From the NCBI GenBank assembly GCA_003513005.1, contig DOTD01000072.1:22219-86218 (forward strand): DNA of 64,000 nt, written 5' to 3'. The notes under the pieces were generated by a model that was not told the DNA's origin, searched no databases, and saw only the letters and a program-made list of their open reading frames with translations. Within the stretch, counting starts at the first letter, position 1; every line of letters begins with the position of its first letter. This document shows, piece after piece, positions 62,409 to 64,000 of the stretch. Position numbers and translations under genes: made by a program. The DNA comes from Desulfotomaculum sp. GTDB taxonomy: Bacteria > Bacillota > Desulfotomaculia > Desulfotomaculales > Nap2-2B.

Positions 62409-63590
62409 TTATAACGGGGTCCCCCCCTCAAGTCTTTCTACCACTTGGTCCAGATCTAAAGAGATAGTTACCTGACTTAGATTATCAATTTCAGAAATTT
62501 TGGGAATAAGGTTCATATTGCGAAGGGCATAGAGAGATTCCTTCACCTGGTTTTGCCGCCATAATAAACATTTAAAAGCTGTACATTCTTCCACTTCGTT
62601 CAGGTAATACATGCCGGCGGGAAACTCGCTGTGCAGGATAAAGGCCAGGGAAGGCAATAAAATATCCCGGTATGCGAAATGGATTTTGGTCCTGTCCGCT
62701 CTGGCTACTCCTGCTGCCACAAGGGTTTCAACAATAGCTTGTGCGCAATCAACATGGCTTTTTGTTTCGGGATATTTAACTTGCAAATAAGAACGAATAT
62801 TACTTCTTGTAACAAACCCGCTGCTTCGTAACTCAGGGATAAGCAAGTTTTCAATTATTTCCCGCATCAAAGGTTCTGCTTTATAAAACAGGTAAAAACA
62901 CACATCCCGCAGCTCTTGTCTGCCGGCATATTTTCTTGAAAATGAGAAAATAGGCGTTTCAACCCGCCCGGACGGGAACAACCTCCGGGTTATATAACTT
63001 GTATATCTCATTCTGCTCTTCTCACTGTTGTAATGCAAATTGTTAATAAGGAAGGCACGGATATCTGCGGTTGTTTTTGAATATGGGATACGAGGCAGGA
63101 TTTCAATAGCTTCGCGCAATAAAGACTTGCTAAACATGTGAGCCGCGCTTTGAACAGATTTCTCGGCAAAAAGGGCGCCTTCTTCGGCGAACAAAGACCC
63201 TGAGTGTTCTAAAGTTGGCGTTATTACAGGTTTTGTTGCCTGTTCCGTATCTTCAGCCGGTTGAAACTCCTTTGCCGCGTCCTGAACCGGCGGGAGAACA
63301 GTTTTTTGACCGGCTGAATAATTTTCCCCCACCCAGGCTACTAATTTCAGGCAAACGGCGGTATATTCATTAATCCCCTTTGTTTTACATAAATCACTGG
63401 TATCTGCCGCCAATACGGAGGAAAGATTGCCAAAGCTGCTGATCAATTCCGCGGCCAGGGGTTTAACATCCATACGGGGAATCGCATAGGTCAGCACTAG
63501 CTCAAGTAATTCTGTTTCATTCAGGCCCGACGGGTTCTCAGTGAATTTATTACGCAGCCTTTGCCTATGTCCACTTTTACTGTCGCTCAT
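62409..63590 (-). CDS. RadC N-terminal domain fused to a BrxA-like region
   Basis: First gene of the BREX-like operon, 393 residues from the ATG at 63590 (GGAGA 7 bases upstream; the ATG at 63608 has none). Residues 1-85 resemble the helix-hairpin-helix N-terminus of RadC/UPF0758 (RQRLRNKFTENPSGLNETEL, LAAELISSFGNLSSVLA), but the JAB metalloprotease half of RadC is absent. After a low-complexity linker, residues 150-390 (SLLREAIEILPRIPYSKTTA, SRMRYTSYITRRLFPSG) resemble DUF1819/BrxA, a small DNA-binding BREX protein. Both assignments are from pattern memory. Expected role: DNA or partner binding. Confidence 0.5.
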   Translation of the reverse strand: MSDSKSGHRQRLRNKFTENPSGLNETELLELVLTYAIPRMDVKPLAAELISSFGNLSSVLAADTSDLCKTKGINEYTAVCLKLVAWVGENYSAGQKTVLPPVQDAAKEFQPAEDTEQATKPVITPTLEHSGSLFAEEGALFAEKSVQSAAHMFSKSLLREAIEILPRIPYSKTTADIRAFLINNLHYNSEKSRMRYTSYITRRLFPSGRVETPIFSFSRKYAGRQELRDVCFYLFYKAEPLMREIIENLLIPELRSSGFVTRSNIRSYLQVKYPETKSHVDCAQAIVETLVAAGVARADRTKIHFAYRDILLPSLAFILHSEFPAGMYYLNEVEECTAFKCLLWRQNQVKESLYALRNMNLIPKISEIDNLSQVTISLDLDQVVERLEGGTPL

Positions 63591-63759
63591 TATCTTTTCT
63601 CCATGCATAGGTAAATTCTAGTATATTTCGATTTTTTATACTGATTTTCCTACTATATTTTTGCCTTATTTCTAAATAAATAAAGAAATTTCCTTTAGAG
63701 TTTCTCCATCGGGAATTAAATCTACTTCAAATTAATTTCTTGTTATTTACAAAACATGC

Positions 63760-63788
63760 TTGACATAAGTAAGCGATACGCTTATATT
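63760..63788 (+). promoter_or_regulatory. Strong promoter with palindromic operator in its spacer
   Basis: TTGACA (63760-63765), exactly 17 bases, TATATT (63783-63788). The spacer and -10 overlap TAAGCGATACGCTTA (63770-63784), a palindrome with perfect 6-base arms, as expected for a dimeric repressor site. The promoter points right, away from the BREX-like operon, and no plus-strand gene is seen in the remaining 200 bases. The same A/T-rich DNA could also hold the leftward BREX promoter. Confidence 0.6.
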
Positions 63789-63849
63789 ATAACTGACTGG
63801 TTAAATTTGCCGGTCTTTTATTTTTTTCGGGCGGGCTCTTTCTTACCGG

Positions 63850-63999
63850 TCAGGGCCCGCCACGTTTCAAAGCTGCCGCCGCAAACAAAAAAGCGCCCAA
63901 AATGATTCGCTGACCGCCCAATTCACCGCAGATCCAATAGCGTTGATGGGCGCCAAAAGCACGCTTCAAAGCCAAGCGCATGATACTCTGCCACAGTGG
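63850..63999 (-). CDS. Unidentified C-terminal reading frame cut by the window end
   Basis: An open frame of 49 codons runs in from the right edge and ends TGA at 63850. It reads WQSIMRLALKRAFGAHQRYW, ICGELGGQRIILGAFLFAAA and ALKRGGP. I recognise no family. A hairpin of GGCGGGC / GCCCGCC arms follows on the minus strand (63821-63854) without a T run. It may be the end of a real gene or a chance frame. Bases 63609-63759 hold no gene that I can see. Confidence 0.25.
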   Translation of the reverse strand, partial: PLWQSIMRLALKRAFGAHQRYWICGELGGQRIILGAFLFAAAALKRGGP

Positions 64000-64000
64000 C

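Overview
The window looks like part of the chromosome of an anaerobic, endospore-forming Gram-positive bacterium of the Clostridia. The evidence is a complete spoIIIA operon, an alpha/beta-type SASP gene, the B. subtilis-like orders fapR-plsX-fab and fmt-def-priA-coaBC-rpoZ-gmk-remA-yicC, the bifurcating NfnAB pair, a butyrate-type thiolase with a broken hbd, and a remnant of an acyl-CoA dehydratase activase. A Desulfotomaculum/Pelotomaculum-type relative is my guess from this mix, not something the sequence proves. Most genes lie on the minus strand.

Region by region. (1) 1-7000: type II fatty-acid operon fapR-plsX-fabH-fabK-fabD-fabG-acpP-fabF with a FapR-type operator at its promoter, then rpmF, yceD and a spore SASP gene. 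(2) 7100-15500: an eroded stretch with one tRNA-Pro, a 30-residue glycine-rich peptide gene, a secreted stalk-domain protein, an acyl-CoA ligase and a thiolase. Between these lie decayed genes: a dehydratase activase, an IS1634-type transposase, a flavodoxin-like remnant, and an hbd fragment joined to an msrAB fragment. (3) 15500-18400: an M-box (Mg2+) riboswitch with a terminator, followed by a soluble MgtE-like/CBS protein and an Nramp-related transporter, which read as one magnesium-uptake unit. (4) 18470-25225: folD, a repeat-rich gap, xseA, nfnB, nfnA, nusB and an Asp23/AmaP cluster with its own promoter. (5) 25240-30630: spoIIIAA-AH. (6) 30700-48630: housekeeping genes efp, pepQ, aroQ, tldE/tldD, fmt, def, priA, coaBC, rpoZ, gmk, remA, yicC, two aminotransferases, dapF and a radical SAM gene. 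(7) 48700-63600: a defence island. A seven-gene minus-strand operon encodes a RadC-N/BrxA-like fusion, a small BrxB/BrxF-like protein, a BrxC/PglY-type ATPase, PglZ, a zinc-ribbon DNA methyltransferase, BrxL and a PLD-like protein cut short by an ISAzo13-type transposase scrap.

The BREX-like operon is the best candidate for an unusual system. It has the BREX core (ATPase, PglZ, BrxL), but in place of PglX (or the type 4 BrxP) it has a different type of methyltransferase with an AT-rich central segment, and its first gene joins a RadC N-terminal domain to a BrxA-like region. The M-box/MgtE-like/Nramp unit is the clearest functional inference.

The intergenic DNA also carries at least three dispersed repeat types: a 5-copy family marked by inverted AGGGAGGTCAA/TTGACCTCCC ends, a cluster of GGGGGACGGTTC units in opposing orientation, and an exact 38-bp inverted pair about 29 kb apart. 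No rRNA operon or CRISPR array was seen.
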